From Ignavibacteriota bacterium (lineage in GTDB: Bacteria; Bacteroidota; Ignavibacteria; Kapaibacteriales; UBA2268), in contig JAGQWJ010000028.1 in NCBI GenBank assembly GCA_020437395.1, positions 1 to 36,203 on the forward strand: a stretch of 36,203 nt of DNA, in the 5' to 3' direction. Positions 7,113 through 15,582 of the stretch are shown here, in pieces; position 1 is the stretch's first letter; each line of letters opens with the position of its first letter. The position numbers were made by a program, and so were the translations under genes. Below the pieces are notes generated by a model, which saw only the letters and a program-made list of their open reading frames with translations, was not told where the DNA came from and did not search any database.

Positions 7113-8197
7113 AGTTTAGAACCAAGAAACTCATTTCTCAAATTCAAAAATAAATCAATTAGCAATAAATCGGTGTTAACATTTCGATTGACTTTGACTA
7201 TTGCCCGTTCAATTGATTCGAATGCTTTGAAATAATTAGCTTTGTCATAATAATTTGCAAATTTTCTAATTGATTCAATAGTGCTAATATTAACTATTAG
7301 CTTATCTTCCCCATTACTAAGGTGCAGTGCGTCTTGTAACCATCTTTGCAATAACTTTAGAGCGGTTATAATTAAGTTTTTATCTCTAAGTTTAGTTAAC
7401 TCTCCTACTCTTTCTGAAAGAAGCGATCTATAACCCGATTTTTGCAAAGAAGCCCTAAGAATGTCTATCGTAGCATCAACTAGCTGGCTGATGTCTTGGT
7501 CAATGAAATCTATAGCATTACTAATAGAACCTTGTGCAAATGAAGTTATTATCCTTCTTTTCTCTTCTGTCAACTCCGGATAATTATCAATCAAATATTC
7601 GTTTAGTTCATCATCCGTTAAAGGCGAAAATTTCAATTTCTGAGCTCTAGAGAGTATAGTCGGGAGCATAGAATTTATATTCTCAACTATCAAGATAATC
7701 GTTGTATTAGGATTTGGCTCCTCCAAAGTTTTTAGAAATGAGTTAGCTGCAGCAAGATTCATAGAGTCTGCGTCTGAAACAATCACAAATCTATGTCCAC
7801 CATGAGTAGATGTAGATAACTTTTTCCTCAAAATTCTTATTGTATCTATTCTAATTTGTGAAGCATTTGCTATCTCCATTTTATAATAAGGATTAGCTTG
7901 CTTTTTACTTAGTTCATCTTTAATATTGTCAACAACATCATCAGTGTAATTATCGTAAAAACTCTCTGCTTTTTTAGTTGACTTATTCGCAGGTGTTTTG
8001 TGTATATATGTGATATTAGATGAGTTTAGCCACATAGATTCATTGATATTATTGACGTAAGAAGCAAATTTGAGTGCAACAGCTTCTTTTCCTACTCCTT
8101 TTGGTCCGTAAAAAAGGTAAGTCGATGCAATAGATTCACCACTATATGCGTTAGTTAGCAAGTTGTAAATTTTCTGGTTACCGTAAAGTTTAATCAT
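7109..8197 (-). CDS. holB: DNA polymerase III delta prime subunit (clamp-loader ATPase)
   Basis: 362 residues from MIKLYGNQKIYNLL; the frame is open 22 codons upstream but homology starts here. It belongs to the AAA+ clamp-loader family that opens the sliding clamp during replication. Walker A is GPKGVGKE (31-38). The sensor-like segment HRFVIVSDADSMNLAAANSFLKTLEEP is characteristic of delta prime. The SRC arginine-finger motif reads SRAQ here. No cysteines are seen, so the four-Cys zinc module found in many clamp-loader subunits is absent, which is common in divergent delta prime proteins. It is convergent with the FmdB-like gene and divergent from the E1 gene. Confidence 0.88.
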   Translation of the reverse strand: MIKLYGNQKIYNLLTNAYSGESIASTYLFYGPKGVGKEAVALKFASYVNNINESMWLNSSNITYIHKTPANKSTKKAESFYDNYTDDVVDNIKDELSKKQANPYYKMEIANASQIRIDTIRILRKKLSTSTHGGHRFVIVSDADSMNLAAANSFLKTLEEPNPNTTIILIVENINSMLPTILSRAQKLKFSPLTDDELNEYLIDNYPELTEEKRRIITSFAQGSISNAIDFIDQDISQLVDATIDILRASLQKSGYRSLLSERVGELTKLRDKNLIITALKLLQRWLQDALHLSNGEDKLIVNISTIESIRKFANYYDKANYFKAFESIERAIVKVNRNVNTDLLLIDLFLNLRNEFLGSKL

Positions 8198-8302
8198 AAA
8201 TAAACTAATAAGATTTTTTAATTGAGATGTTAAAATCGTAAATTGTAAAATTGTATAAAACAAGAATAAGAAAAATATTAATTAAAATTTGGTGAGTAAA
8301 GT

Positions 8303-10420
8303 ATGGCGGCTAAAAAAAATAGCACAAAAAAGGCTTCAGTCAAGACGAAAAGCACTAAATCGAAAGCAACAGCTAAAAAATCGACTACAAAAAAAGTAGC
8401 AACGAATAAGAATATTAAAATGGATAAAGCACATCTGATGGGTGCGTTGCGTAATATGATTACGGCAAGACAAACAGATACAGTGCACCTTGGGTTTGTT
8501 AAACAAGGAAAATCATTCTTCCACATCGGTGTAAGTGGCCACGAATGTATCCAAACAGCAATTGGTCTTAGAATGAGAGAAGACGATTGGGGTTGGACAT
8601 ATTATCGTGATATGGCTATTACTTATGCTAAAGGAATGACGATGAAAGAGTATTTTTTATTAGCTTTTGCAAAGAAAGACTGTCCAGCAACTGGTGGCCG
8701 TCAGATGCCGGGTCACTTTGGTAATCCGAGATTAAATTTCCCAACTCAATCATCCCCTACTGGTACTCAGTTCCTGAATGCTACTGGTACTGCTCTTGCT
8801 ATCAAGAAAGAAGGAGGCGATCAGTTCGTATATGTTGCTTCAGGTGAAGGTACAACTTCTCAAGGTGAGTTTTACGAAGCTGTTAACTGGGCTAATAGAG
8901 CTAAGTTGCCTGTTTTATTCTGTATCCAAGATAATAAATATGCAATTTCAGTTAGAAAGAAAGACCAAACAATGGGTGGAGATATCTCAGATGCATTTGG
9001 TAAATATGAAAACTTGAAAAAGATTAGAGTAGATGGTACGGATTATTTCGAATCAGTCAAAGCTGCAGAAGAAGCAATAGAATGGATGAGAGCTGGAAAA
9101 GGTCCAGTATTAATTCATGCTGACGTAGTTAGATTATTGTCTCATTCTTCTTCTGATGATCAAAGAAAATACCGTGATATGGATGAATTAGAGAAAGAAT
9201 CTGATGAAAAAGACTGTATTAAGATATTATCTGCACAGTTATTAAAAGATAAAATAGTTACACAAAAAGAAATAGATAAACTTTGGTCAGACGTTAAGAA
9301 AGAACTACAAGATGCTGCTGACTGGGCTTTGGAACAAGAAGACCCTGATCCAGCTGACTCAACAAAAGAAAACTTCGCAGACGAAAGTACTCGTGATCTA
9401 CCTTACGCTACAAGTGAGCCAACAGGTGAAAACGAAGCAGTATTAGTTGACGCTATTAACCACGCTTTGCACGAAGAGATGGCACTAAATGATAAAATGG
9501 TGGTATATGGAGAAGACGTAGAAGATGGCAAAGGAGGTGTATTCACTGCTACTAGAGGTCTTAGTGATGCATTTGGAACAGAAAGAGTGTTCAACTCTCC
9601 ATTAGCTGAAGCTTCAATAGTAGGTACTGCTGTTGGTATGGCTGTCAAAGGATGGAAACCTGTAATCGAAATTCAATTCGGTGACTATATATGGCCAGCA
9701 TTTATGCAATATAAGAATGAAGTCGCTGCAATGAGATTCCGTTCTAATGGTGGTTTTTCTGCACCGGTAGTTACGAGAGTTGCAGTAGGTGGATATATAC
9801 ACGGTGGACTTTGCCACTCACAAAATATTGAGTCTATATTCTCTCATATTCCTGGATTGTTAATAGCTTATCCATCGAATGCTGCAGATGCTAAAGGACT
9901 ATTGAAAACAGCATGTAGATTGCAAGACCCTGTTATCTTCTGTGAGCACAAAGGTATGTACAGATTACCATTTGCTAAAACATTAGAACCAGATGAAAAT
10001 TACTTATTACCATTTGGTAAAGCGAGAATAGAAAAAGAAGGTAATGACGCTACTATAATAACTTACGGAATGGGAGTAAAAGACAGTGTAAATGCTGTGA
10101 AGAGAATAGAAAAAGAAACAGGCAAAACTGTCGAGATAATTGACCTTAGAACAATTGTTCCATGGGATGTGGAAGCAGTTTGTGAATCAGTAAAGAAAAC
10201 GAATAGAGCATTAGTAGTACACGAAGATACCATGACAACTAGCGTTTCGGGTAACATAATTTCTGAAATCTCTGACCAATGCTTCGAGTATTTGGATGCT
10301 CCAGTTAAGAAATTAACTGCAAAAGATTCTCACATTCCTTATCATCCGAATTACGAAAACGATGTACTTCCTACGGAAGACAAAGTGTATGAAAAGATTA
10401 AAGAGTTATTAGAATATTAA
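8303..10420 (+). CDS. Branched-chain 2-oxoacid/pyruvate dehydrogenase E1, fused alpha-beta
   Basis: 705 residues combining both E1 subunits. This thiamine-diphosphate enzyme decarboxylates a 2-oxoacid and acylates the lipoyl E2. The alpha part (about 45-330) has the ThDP motif GEGTTSQGEFYEA (from 181) through QDNKYAIS (209-215), with Glu in place of the usual Asp in GDG. The beta part (about 375-705) has VVYGEDVEDGKGGVF, FNSPLAEASIVG, EIQFGDYIWPAF and IIDLRTIVPWD. The fused form is typical of Bacteroidota and Chlorobiota. Residues 1-39 are an added tail of almost only Lys, Ala, Ser and Thr, resembling a histone H1-like tail and absent from ordinary E1. Substrate (branched-chain or pyruvate) cannot be decided from sequence alone. 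E2 and E3 are not in the window. A strong terminator follows. Confidence 0.92.
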   Translation: MAAKKNSTKKASVKTKSTKSKATAKKSTTKKVATNKNIKMDKAHLMGALRNMITARQTDTVHLGFVKQGKSFFHIGVSGHECIQTAIGLRMREDDWGWTYYRDMAITYAKGMTMKEYFLLAFAKKDCPATGGRQMPGHFGNPRLNFPTQSSPTGTQFLNATGTALAIKKEGGDQFVYVASGEGTTSQGEFYEAVNWANRAKLPVLFCIQDNKYAISVRKKDQTMGGDISDAFGKYENLKKIRVDGTDYFESVKAAEEAIEWMRAGKGPVLIHADVVRLLSHSSSDDQRKYRDMDELEKESDEKDCIKILSAQLLKDKIVTQKEIDKLWSDVKKELQDAADWALEQEDPDPADSTKENFADESTRDLPYATSEPTGENEAVLVDAINHALHEEMALNDKMVVYGEDVEDGKGGVFTATRGLSDAFGTERVFNSPLAEASIVGTAVGMAVKGWKPVIEIQFGDYIWPAFMQYKNEVAAMRFRSNGGFSAPVVTRVAVGGYIHGGLCHSQNIESIFSHIPGLLIAYPSNAADAKGLLKTACRLQDPVIFCEHKGMYRLPFAKTLEPDENYLLPFGKARIEKEGNDATIITYGMGVKDSVNAVKRIEKETGKTVEIIDLRTIVPWDVEAVCESVKKTNRALVVHEDTMTTSVSGNIISEISDQCFEYLDAPVKKLTAKDSHIPYHPNYENDVLPTEDKVYEKIKELLEY

Positions 10421-10452
10421 GATTATTCAATAATTTATTGAAATTGAAAAAG

Positions 10453-10478
10453 ACCATTCTTGTGAATGGTTTTTTTTT
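10453..10478 (+). terminator. Rho-independent terminator after the E1 gene
   Basis: ACCATTC (10453-10459), loop TTGT, GAATGGT (10464-10470), followed by a run of T to 10478, starting 32 nt after the stop codon. Confidence 0.88.
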
Positions 10479-10570
10479 GTGTGGAACAAATTTTATACTA
10501 TATAATTGTAAAGTCCTTCTTTTTTATATAATTTGTTACCATTGGAATTAAAAATTAGAAAAGTATTGAT

Positions 10571-11602
10571 ATGGATATAGTTTCATTATTCGCAGGTGCA
10601 GGTGGTCTTGACCTAGGCTTTGAAAATGCAGGGTTCAATGTAGTTTGGGCTAATGAATATGATAGTGATATATGGGAAACTTATAAAAAAAATCATAAAA
10701 ACACAATACTTGATAAAAGAAGCATTATAAAAGTTTATGAAGATGAAATCCCAGAATGTGATGGGTTAATCGGTGGTCCACCTTGTCAGAGTTGGAGTGA
10801 AGCTGGTGCTATGAAGGGGATTGATGATAAAAGAGGTCAACTTTTTTATGATTTTATTAGGATTTTAAAAGCAAAACAACCAAAATTTTTTCTCGCTGAA
10901 AATGTAAGCGGGATGCTTTTACCTAGACATAAAAATGCATTAGAAAATATAAAACTAATGTTTCAGGAAGCAGGTTATGAACTTTCTTTTAAATTGTTAA
11001 ACGCTTGTGATTATAAAGTACCTCAAGATAGAAAACGAGTTTTTTTTATTGGAATTAGAAAGGACTTAGGATTCAAATTTATGTTTCCGACTATAAAGTA
11101 TCCAAAAATTCCATTAAATGAAGCAATTTATGACCTTAAAGACAATGTGCTACCTGCAATCGAATCTAACCATACAAATGGAATAAAATGTAAAATTCCG
11201 AATCATGAATATATGACAGGAGGGTTCTCAACTATATTTATGTCAAGAAATCGAGTTCGCAGTTGGGAGGAACAATCATTTACTATTCAAGCAGGTGGAA
11301 GACACGCTCCGATTCATCCTCAAGCACCTAAGATGAAATTTATAGAACAGAATATTAGAGTATTTGTACCAGGCAAAGAGCATTTGTACAGAAGGTTGAG
11401 TATTCGTGAATGTGCTAGAATCCAAACTTTCCCTGATGATTTTATATTCTATTACAAAAAAGTAGCAGCAGGTTATAAAATGATTGGAAATGCTGTACCT
11501 GTAAAATTAGCACAATTTTTAGCAATGCATATCAAAAATCAAATTGAGAAAAATGAAATTACACAAAGGCTTAAATTTATTGAAAAGGAGTTTGTCGAGT
11601 GA
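10571..11602 (+). CDS. Type II DNA (cytosine-5) methyltransferase, M.HaeIII-like
   Basis: 343 residues. It methylates cytosine at C5 within a short target, protecting host DNA from the adjacent nuclease. Motif I is FAGAGGLDLGF (7-17), motif IV GGPPCQSWS with catalytic Cys72, motif VI ENV (110-112), motif VIII QDRKRVFFIG (152-161), motif IX RRLSIRECARIQTFPDDF and motif X GNAVP (306-310). Overall it closely resembles, from memory, M.HaeIII and M.NgoPII (both GGCC), including the STIFMSRNRVR segment of the target-recognition domain. One TRD loop differs: FTIQAGGRHAPIHPQAP (237-253) where those enzymes have FTVQASGRQCQLHPQAP. The stop overlaps the endonuclease start by 4 nt. Specificity GGCC is inferred, not certain. 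Confidence 0.93.
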   Translation: MDIVSLFAGAGGLDLGFENAGFNVVWANEYDSDIWETYKKNHKNTILDKRSIIKVYEDEIPECDGLIGGPPCQSWSEAGAMKGIDDKRGQLFYDFIRILKAKQPKFFLAENVSGMLLPRHKNALENIKLMFQEAGYELSFKLLNACDYKVPQDRKRVFFIGIRKDLGFKFMFPTIKYPKIPLNEAIYDLKDNVLPAIESNHTNGIKCKIPNHEYMTGGFSTIFMSRNRVRSWEEQSFTIQAGGRHAPIHPQAPKMKFIEQNIRVFVPGKEHLYRRLSIRECARIQTFPDDFIFYYKKVAAGYKMIGNAVPVKLAQFLAMHIKNQIEKNEITQRLKFIEKEFVE

Positions 11603-12453
11603 CAAATATATTAGAAGCAATTTGCAATATTGTTGAGAACAATAATTATAATATCCTTTCGGTTTATCAAGGTAGAAACAGAATAAATAGTATAGGATAT
11701 GCATTAGAAAGGTTTATAAAAGATGCTTTTGCAAATTCATTAAAAGAAGATATCGAAGCTACCAGATTAGAGAAATATGAAGAAATTTTTTCTTGGTTGG
11801 GAAATCAAAACAACCCTCCAGATATTATGATAAAAGGTGGAGATGCTATTGAAGTTAAGAAAACTCAAGGGCAGAAAAGCAATTTAGCTTTGAATAGTTC
11901 ATATCCTAAATCTAATATAAGGTCAGACAGTACAATGATTATAAAAGAATGTAGAACTTGTGAGGACTGGATTGAAAAAGATATTATTTATTGTATAGGG
12001 CATACAGATGATAAGTTATTGAAATCTCTATGGATGGTTTATGGGAATATTTATGCAGCTAGTCATAAGACTTATCAAATTATAAAAAGAAAAATATCTG
12101 ATGGAATAAATGAAATTCCAAATGTGGAATTTAATGTAACTAAAGAATTAGGAAGAGTAAATAGAGTTGATCCCCTAGGGATTACAAACCTTAGAATTAG
12201 AGGGATGTGGCAAATACAGAATCCTAGAGTAGTATTTGATTATTTAAATAATAATATCCTTGATTCAAGTTTAGTCGCGATAATTCCCACTGAAAAGTAT
12301 AGCTCATTCCCAATAGATAGTATTAGTCGGATTGAATACATAAAAGATAAAGGATTCTCAATTGATGATGTTAAAGTTAAAAACCCAAATAACCCAGCTA
12401 AATTGATTGATTGTAAACTTATAATGTACAAGCAAAATGATAAGAAGAAATAA
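11599..12453 (+). CDS. NgoPII-family type II restriction endonuclease
   Basis: 284 residues from a GTG start in GTGA, overlapping the methyltransferase stop, so the two are translationally coupled. It matches the NgoPII endonuclease family (GGCC cutters) from memory: GNQNNPPD, GGDAIEVKK, LALNSSYPKSNIRSDS, FNVTKELGRVNRVDPLGIT, LRIRGMW and KNPNNPAKLIDCKLI. The PD-(D/E)xK active site is readable as PPD (73-75) and AIEVKK (Glu85, Lys87). All core motifs are intact, so the enzyme is probably active. Pairing with an M.HaeIII/M.NgoPII-type methylase supports a GGCC system. The next small ORF begins inside its last codons. The module is more AT-rich than its housekeeping neighbours by eye, in keeping with horizontal transfer. 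Confidence 0.93.
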   Translation: MTNILEAICNIVENNNYNILSVYQGRNRINSIGYALERFIKDAFANSLKEDIEATRLEKYEEIFSWLGNQNNPPDIMIKGGDAIEVKKTQGQKSNLALNSSYPKSNIRSDSTMIIKECRTCEDWIEKDIIYCIGHTDDKLLKSLWMVYGNIYAASHKTYQIIKRKISDGINEIPNVEFNVTKELGRVNRVDPLGITNLRIRGMWQIQNPRVVFDYLNNNILDSSLVAIIPTEKYSSFPIDSISRIEYIKDKGFSIDDVKVKNPNNPAKLIDCKLIMYKQNDKKK

Positions 12454-12595
12454 AAAAGAATTCGATGCTGTCGAATATATGAGAGAACAAAAGAAAGCAT
12501 TAGCTAAAAAATTAGAGAATATGACAAATAGTGAAATTCTAGAATATTTTAGAAAAAAAGGATTGAGTGGTGGTGTCAGACCATCGGGTAAATAA
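12437..12595 (+). CDS. Small charged protein, third ORF of the R-M module
   Basis: 52 residues, too short for routine calling: MIRRNKKEFDAVEYMREQ at the N-terminus and LSGGVRPSGK at the C-terminus, with an amphipathic helical centre (KKALAKKLENMTNSEILEYF). It starts 17 nt inside the endonuclease gene and has no helix-turn-helix, so it is not a classical R-M controller protein. The FDAVEYMREQ...MTNSEILEYFRKK pattern recalls small helical antitoxin-like proteins that precede toxin genes (weak memory-based similarity). No intact toxin gene follows; the next gene is a broken LprI-type gene. It could also be a V-system-independent accessory of the R-M operon. Coding status is supported by overlap-coupling and a plausible sequence only. 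Confidence 0.55.
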   Translation: MIRRNKKEFDAVEYMREQKKALAKKLENMTNSEILEYFRKKGLSGGVRPSGK

Positions 12596-12597
12596 TT

Positions 12598-13019
12598 ATG
12601 AAAATATTATTGTTCCTATTCTTTTTAATCCACTTCACTACCATGTCACAAGATTCAACTGAATTTATTAATACCATTGAAGTTGAAATGACTAGATGTT
12701 TGGAAGTTGATAGTAATTACTCAACGCAAGCTATGTTACAATGTGTTTATAGTGCTACAGATAGCTGGGAGCTAGAGCTAAACAAAAATTACAATGAGTT
12801 AATTTCCCAATTAGATGATGACAAAAGGACTATTTAAAAAAGACTCAACAAGATTGGTTTGTCTTTCAAGAGTCTGAAACACTTCTAATCAATGAGTTAT
12901 ATCTAACTAAAGCTGGAACAATGTATATTTTAATGGCTGCTTCGAAAAAGTTGGAAATAGTTAAGTCGAGAGCAATTAAATTGAAAGAACATTTAGAAAT
13001 TTTAAATATAGTAGATTGA
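12598..13019 (+). pseudogene. Frameshifted LprI/DUF1311 family exported protein
   Basis: The first frame (12598-12837) encodes a signal peptide (MKILLFLFFLIHFTTMSQ) and the start of a DUF1311 domain: MTRCLEVDSNYSTQAMLQCVY then ELNKNYNELISQLDDDKRTI, followed by TAA. Reading the next frame from there gives LKKTQQDWFVFQESE and then TKAGTMYILMAASKKLEIVKSRA to a TGA at 13017-13019, the expected continuation of the same domain. One missing T in ATTTAAAAAAG (near 12833) would explain the break. LprI-type proteins are exported lysozyme-inhibitor-like proteins. Genuine mutation, assembly error at the homopolymer, or unusual recoding are all possible; no standard slippery heptamer in the zero frame was seen. 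Confidence 0.75.
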
Positions 13020-13113
13020 TACTTCCCAACAAAAAACACTAAAAATATTACTTATCAGTATTTAATGCGTTAATTCGTAAATTATATTTTTAAAAATTAT
13101 AAATAATAGAAAA

Positions 13114-13671
13114 ATGAGCAATAAACAAAAAGTTCAAGATCAAATAGACAGTAAAATATTAGCTGACCGTAAAGTATTCCTTTGGGGGCAGGTTGATGAT
13201 GATTCAGCTAAGCATATCATAGACAGATTAATGTACTTAGAGATGGAAGAGCCGGGAAAAGAGATTCAATTAATAATCAATAGCCCAGGTGGTTATGTAA
13301 CGGCTGGTTTTGCTATATATGATACAATGAAAGCCATTTCTAGTCCTGTTTCGACAATTGCTACTGGTTTGGCTGCATCTATGGGTTCAATACTACTTTC
13401 AGCAGGTGAGAAAGGTAGAAGGTTTGTTATGCCATTAGCTAGAGTTATGATACACCAACCGAGTGGTGGAGCAAGAGGAAAATCGGCTGATATAGAGATA
13501 CAAATGAGTGAGATTGTGAAAACTAAAGAATTAAGTGCCCAGATATTAGCTGATAATTGTGGTCAGACGTTTGAGAAAATTATGGCCGATTTCGACCGTG
13601 ATTTTTGGCTATCAGCTGAAGAATCTGTTGATTATGGTATAGTTGATAAGAAGATTGAAAAACTTTTTTAA
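13114..13671 (+). CDS. clpP: ATP-dependent Clp protease proteolytic subunit
   Basis: 185 residues, slightly short for ClpP. It forms the barrel protease that works with ClpX or ClpA-type unfoldases in the cytoplasm. The catalytic triad is visible: Ser89 in GLAASMGS, His114 in MIHQP and Asp163 in DFDRDFW. The oxyanion-region motif INSPGG (55-60) and the head-domain sequence before Asp are present. The short N-terminus (MSNKQKVQDQIDSKILADRKVFLWG) lacks the long propeptide of enterobacterial ClpP. No clpX or tig lies next to it, so it may be a second, stand-alone paralogue. A terminator follows. Confidence 0.94.
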   Translation: MSNKQKVQDQIDSKILADRKVFLWGQVDDDSAKHIIDRLMYLEMEEPGKEIQLIINSPGGYVTAGFAIYDTMKAISSPVSTIATGLAASMGSILLSAGEKGRRFVMPLARVMIHQPSGGARGKSADIEIQMSEIVKTKELSAQILADNCGQTFEKIMADFDRDFWLSAEESVDYGIVDKKIEKLF

Positions 13672-13696
13672 GTGATTACAAATAAAAATAACAATG

Positions 13697-13729
13697 AAGA
13701 CCATTTTGAGAAAAGTGGTCTTTTTTTTT
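13697..13729 (+). terminator. Rho-independent terminator after clpP
   Basis: AAGACCATTTT pairs with AAAAGTGGTCTT (one bulged G), followed by a T-run to 13729, starting about 25 nt after the clpP stop. Confidence 0.85.
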
Positions 13730-13760
13730 ACTTTGCGGTAAATAATTATTCGGAGTAGGT

Positions 13761-14357
13761 ATGCATGAAGGATTTCCTGGTGGAATAATTAGTATAATAA
13801 TAATACTAATAGCTGCATTTAAATATAAATTAAGAAAAGAAAAGTCTGAACGCGAAAAGCCAAATAAAGAGTCAATGGAATTATTACTTTTTGAATCCCT
13901 TAGAATAAATGCACTTCGATTTAAAAAGTCGGAAACAAATTTAACTGACGATAATCCTTTGTATGGATTAGTAGTGGATATTAATAATGGAGAAGAAATA
14001 ATTACATTATTTACTATAAGAGAAGGTTCAATTGAGATTTACTTCTCTAATGGTGGGTATATTTTTTTAGAGCGAGAAGATAATTTAATAGCAGCAATGG
14101 AAACAGTTGAGAATTTTAAGATTGCTGAAAGTGTTTATAAAAAAGCGATTAAAACAGATCAAACAGAACTGCCAAGTATTTATTCCACGAACTTTTTCTT
14201 TTTGACAACGGATGGAAGAAGGATTATAATTGAAGATATGCAATATATTGTTGAAAATGTCTCAATTATTTACGAATTATTTGATAGAGCAAATAGGATA
14301 ATAAGAGAAGTGTTAGAAAAGATTGAAAGAGATTCGGATGATGAATTCCTTTTTTAA
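13761..14357 (+). CDS. Membrane-anchored protein of unknown function
   Basis: 198 residues. One N-terminal transmembrane segment (about residues 7-23, GGIISIIIILIAAFKYK) is followed by a basic stretch (KLRKEKSEREK) and a soluble domain of about 160 residues, which by the positive-inside rule should face the cytoplasm. The soluble part alternates predicted beta strands (LYGLVVDINNGEEIITLFTIREGSIEIYF) and helices, ending in an acidic tail (ERDSDDEFLF). A GGAG-like sequence precedes the ATG. I do not recognise the family. It lies alone between the clpP terminator and the TerC-type gene. Confidence 0.72.
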   Translation: MHEGFPGGIISIIIILIAAFKYKLRKEKSEREKPNKESMELLLFESLRINALRFKKSETNLTDDNPLYGLVVDINNGEEIITLFTIREGSIEIYFSNGGYIFLEREDNLIAAMETVENFKIAESVYKKAIKTDQTELPSIYSTNFFFLTTDGRRIIIEDMQYIVENVSIIYELFDRANRIIREVLEKIERDSDDEFLF

Positions 14358-14395
14358 TATAAAGAAAAATATTAGTTAAAGGTAAAATGAAATAT

Positions 14396-14403
14396 TATCT
14401 TTG
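14396..14403 (+). promoter_or_regulatory. Candidate -7 box upstream of the TerC-type gene
   Basis: TATCTTTG matches TAnnTTTG and lies 51 nt before the ATG at 14454. The -33 box is weak. The short intergenic region shows no yybP-ykoY manganese riboswitch, which often precedes TerC-type genes in other bacteria. Confidence 0.4.
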
Positions 14404-14453
14404 CTCTGCATGTCAGTAATAATTGCTGATTTTATTTATGAAATCAATTTAAA

Positions 14454-15458
14454 ATGGATCATTTATTTACTCATCCTGGCGTAATTGCTGGATTCGGAAT
14501 TATAATTTTTTTCATGTTATTACTTGACTTAGGGATTTTTAACAAAAAATCACATGTAATTAGTAACCGAGAAGCCTTAATTTGGACATTAGTTTGGATT
14601 ACTCTTTCGATGGTCTTCAGTGTAGTAATTTACTATATTGTTGATAAACCTTTTGGTACTACTGAAAACTTCACCCGATTTCAAGCTGCTTATTGGATAG
14701 AAAAGGCACTGTCGGTCGATAATTTATTCGTGTTTATTTTAGTATTCAAATTTTTCCAAATACCAAAAGAATACCAACACAAAGTGTTATTTTGGGGTGT
14801 GATTGGTGCTCTGGTGTTTCGAGCAATATTTATTTTTGCTGGAGTCGAGCTTATAAAGCTGACTTATGTCCCTGCTCCATTTTTGGGATTGGATGAAGCA
14901 GGTGCAGTTAGAAGTATCAATATTGTACTTACGCTGTTCGGAGTATTTCTTATAATAGCTGGTTTTAAATCGTGGGGTAGCGAAGAAGAAGGTCCCGATA
15001 AAGATTTGTCGAACAATTTTGCTGTTCGATTTGTACATAAGTTTTTCAAAGTGAGTAATGATTTTGACGGTGATAAGTTCTTTACTATTAAAAATGGAGT
15101 GAAAATGGCAACTCCATTATTTGTGGCAATTGTTGTAATCGAGTTAACAGACTTGCTATTTGCAGTGGATAGCATTCCAGCCATATTTGCCATTGCCCCT
15201 GACGATCCATTTATACTTTACACATCTAATATATTTGCAATATTGGGCTTGCGGTCGCTTTACTTCTTACTTGCCAATTCTATGGATTTGTTTTCGAAAT
15301 TGCATTACGGTTTAGCGATAATATTAACGTTTATTGGTGTGAAAATGCTTATTATGCCCTATTATCATTTCGAATCGTCGTATTCACTTCTGATAATAGG
15401 AACTGTATTAGTTGTTTCGATAGTAGCTTCTATAATTACCAATGAAAAGAAAAATTAA
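14454..15458 (+). CDS. TerC/Alx-family integral membrane protein
   Basis: 334 residues with about nine hydrophobic segments. The family is tied to metal ion (manganese) export and tellurite resistance. The family hallmarks are an acidic residue set in the membrane: YWIEKALSVDNLFVF (about 82-96) and VVIELTDLLFAVDSIPAIFA in the second half, followed by NIFAILGLRSLYFLLA. The length is typical of the Alx branch. The gene is monocistronic as far as visible, with its own promoter-like box. Metal transport is inferred from the family; the substrate cannot be read from the sequence. Confidence 0.9.
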   Translation: MDHLFTHPGVIAGFGIIIFFMLLLDLGIFNKKSHVISNREALIWTLVWITLSMVFSVVIYYIVDKPFGTTENFTRFQAAYWIEKALSVDNLFVFILVFKFFQIPKEYQHKVLFWGVIGALVFRAIFIFAGVELIKLTYVPAPFLGLDEAGAVRSINIVLTLFGVFLIIAGFKSWGSEEEGPDKDLSNNFAVRFVHKFFKVSNDFDGDKFFTIKNGVKMATPLFVAIVVIELTDLLFAVDSIPAIFAIAPDDPFILYTSNIFAILGLRSLYFLLANSMDLFSKLHYGLAIILTFIGVKMLIMPYYHFESSYSLLIIGTVLVVSIVASIITNEKKN

Positions 15459-15521
15459 TGATGTATAGATATAAATCTATTATAGAAACTTATTTTTTAA
15501 TATAGTAGCTCCATAATTGTT

Positions 15522-15529
15522 TAGATTTG
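15522..15529 (+). promoter_or_regulatory. Candidate -7 box upstream of the scramblase-like gene
   Basis: TAGATTTG matches TAnnTTTG, 54 nt before the ATG at 15583. No clear -33 box was seen. Confidence 0.35.
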
Positions 15530-15582
15530 CTACAATTAGACATCAAAAAAATACTAATTCATAAAAATAAACAGGAAACCCA

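Noticed and set aside
12820..12845. Programmed -1 frameshift in the DUF1311 gene
   Set aside because: The run of T and A is suggestive, but no X-XXY-YYZ heptamer lies in the zero frame ahead of the stop; a one-base deletion is simpler.
14358..14453. yybP-ykoY manganese riboswitch before the TerC-type gene
   Set aside because: The spacer is only 96 nt and shows neither its conserved loops nor a terminator.
14864..15193. 109-codon minus-strand frame inside the TerC-type gene
   Set aside because: It lies wholly opposite a well-supported membrane protein gene and has no recognisable sequence.
15465..15480. Hairpin ATAGAT-ATAA-ATCTAT after the TerC-type gene
   Set aside because: The stem is all weak pairs but two and no T-run follows directly, so it is not a convincing terminator.
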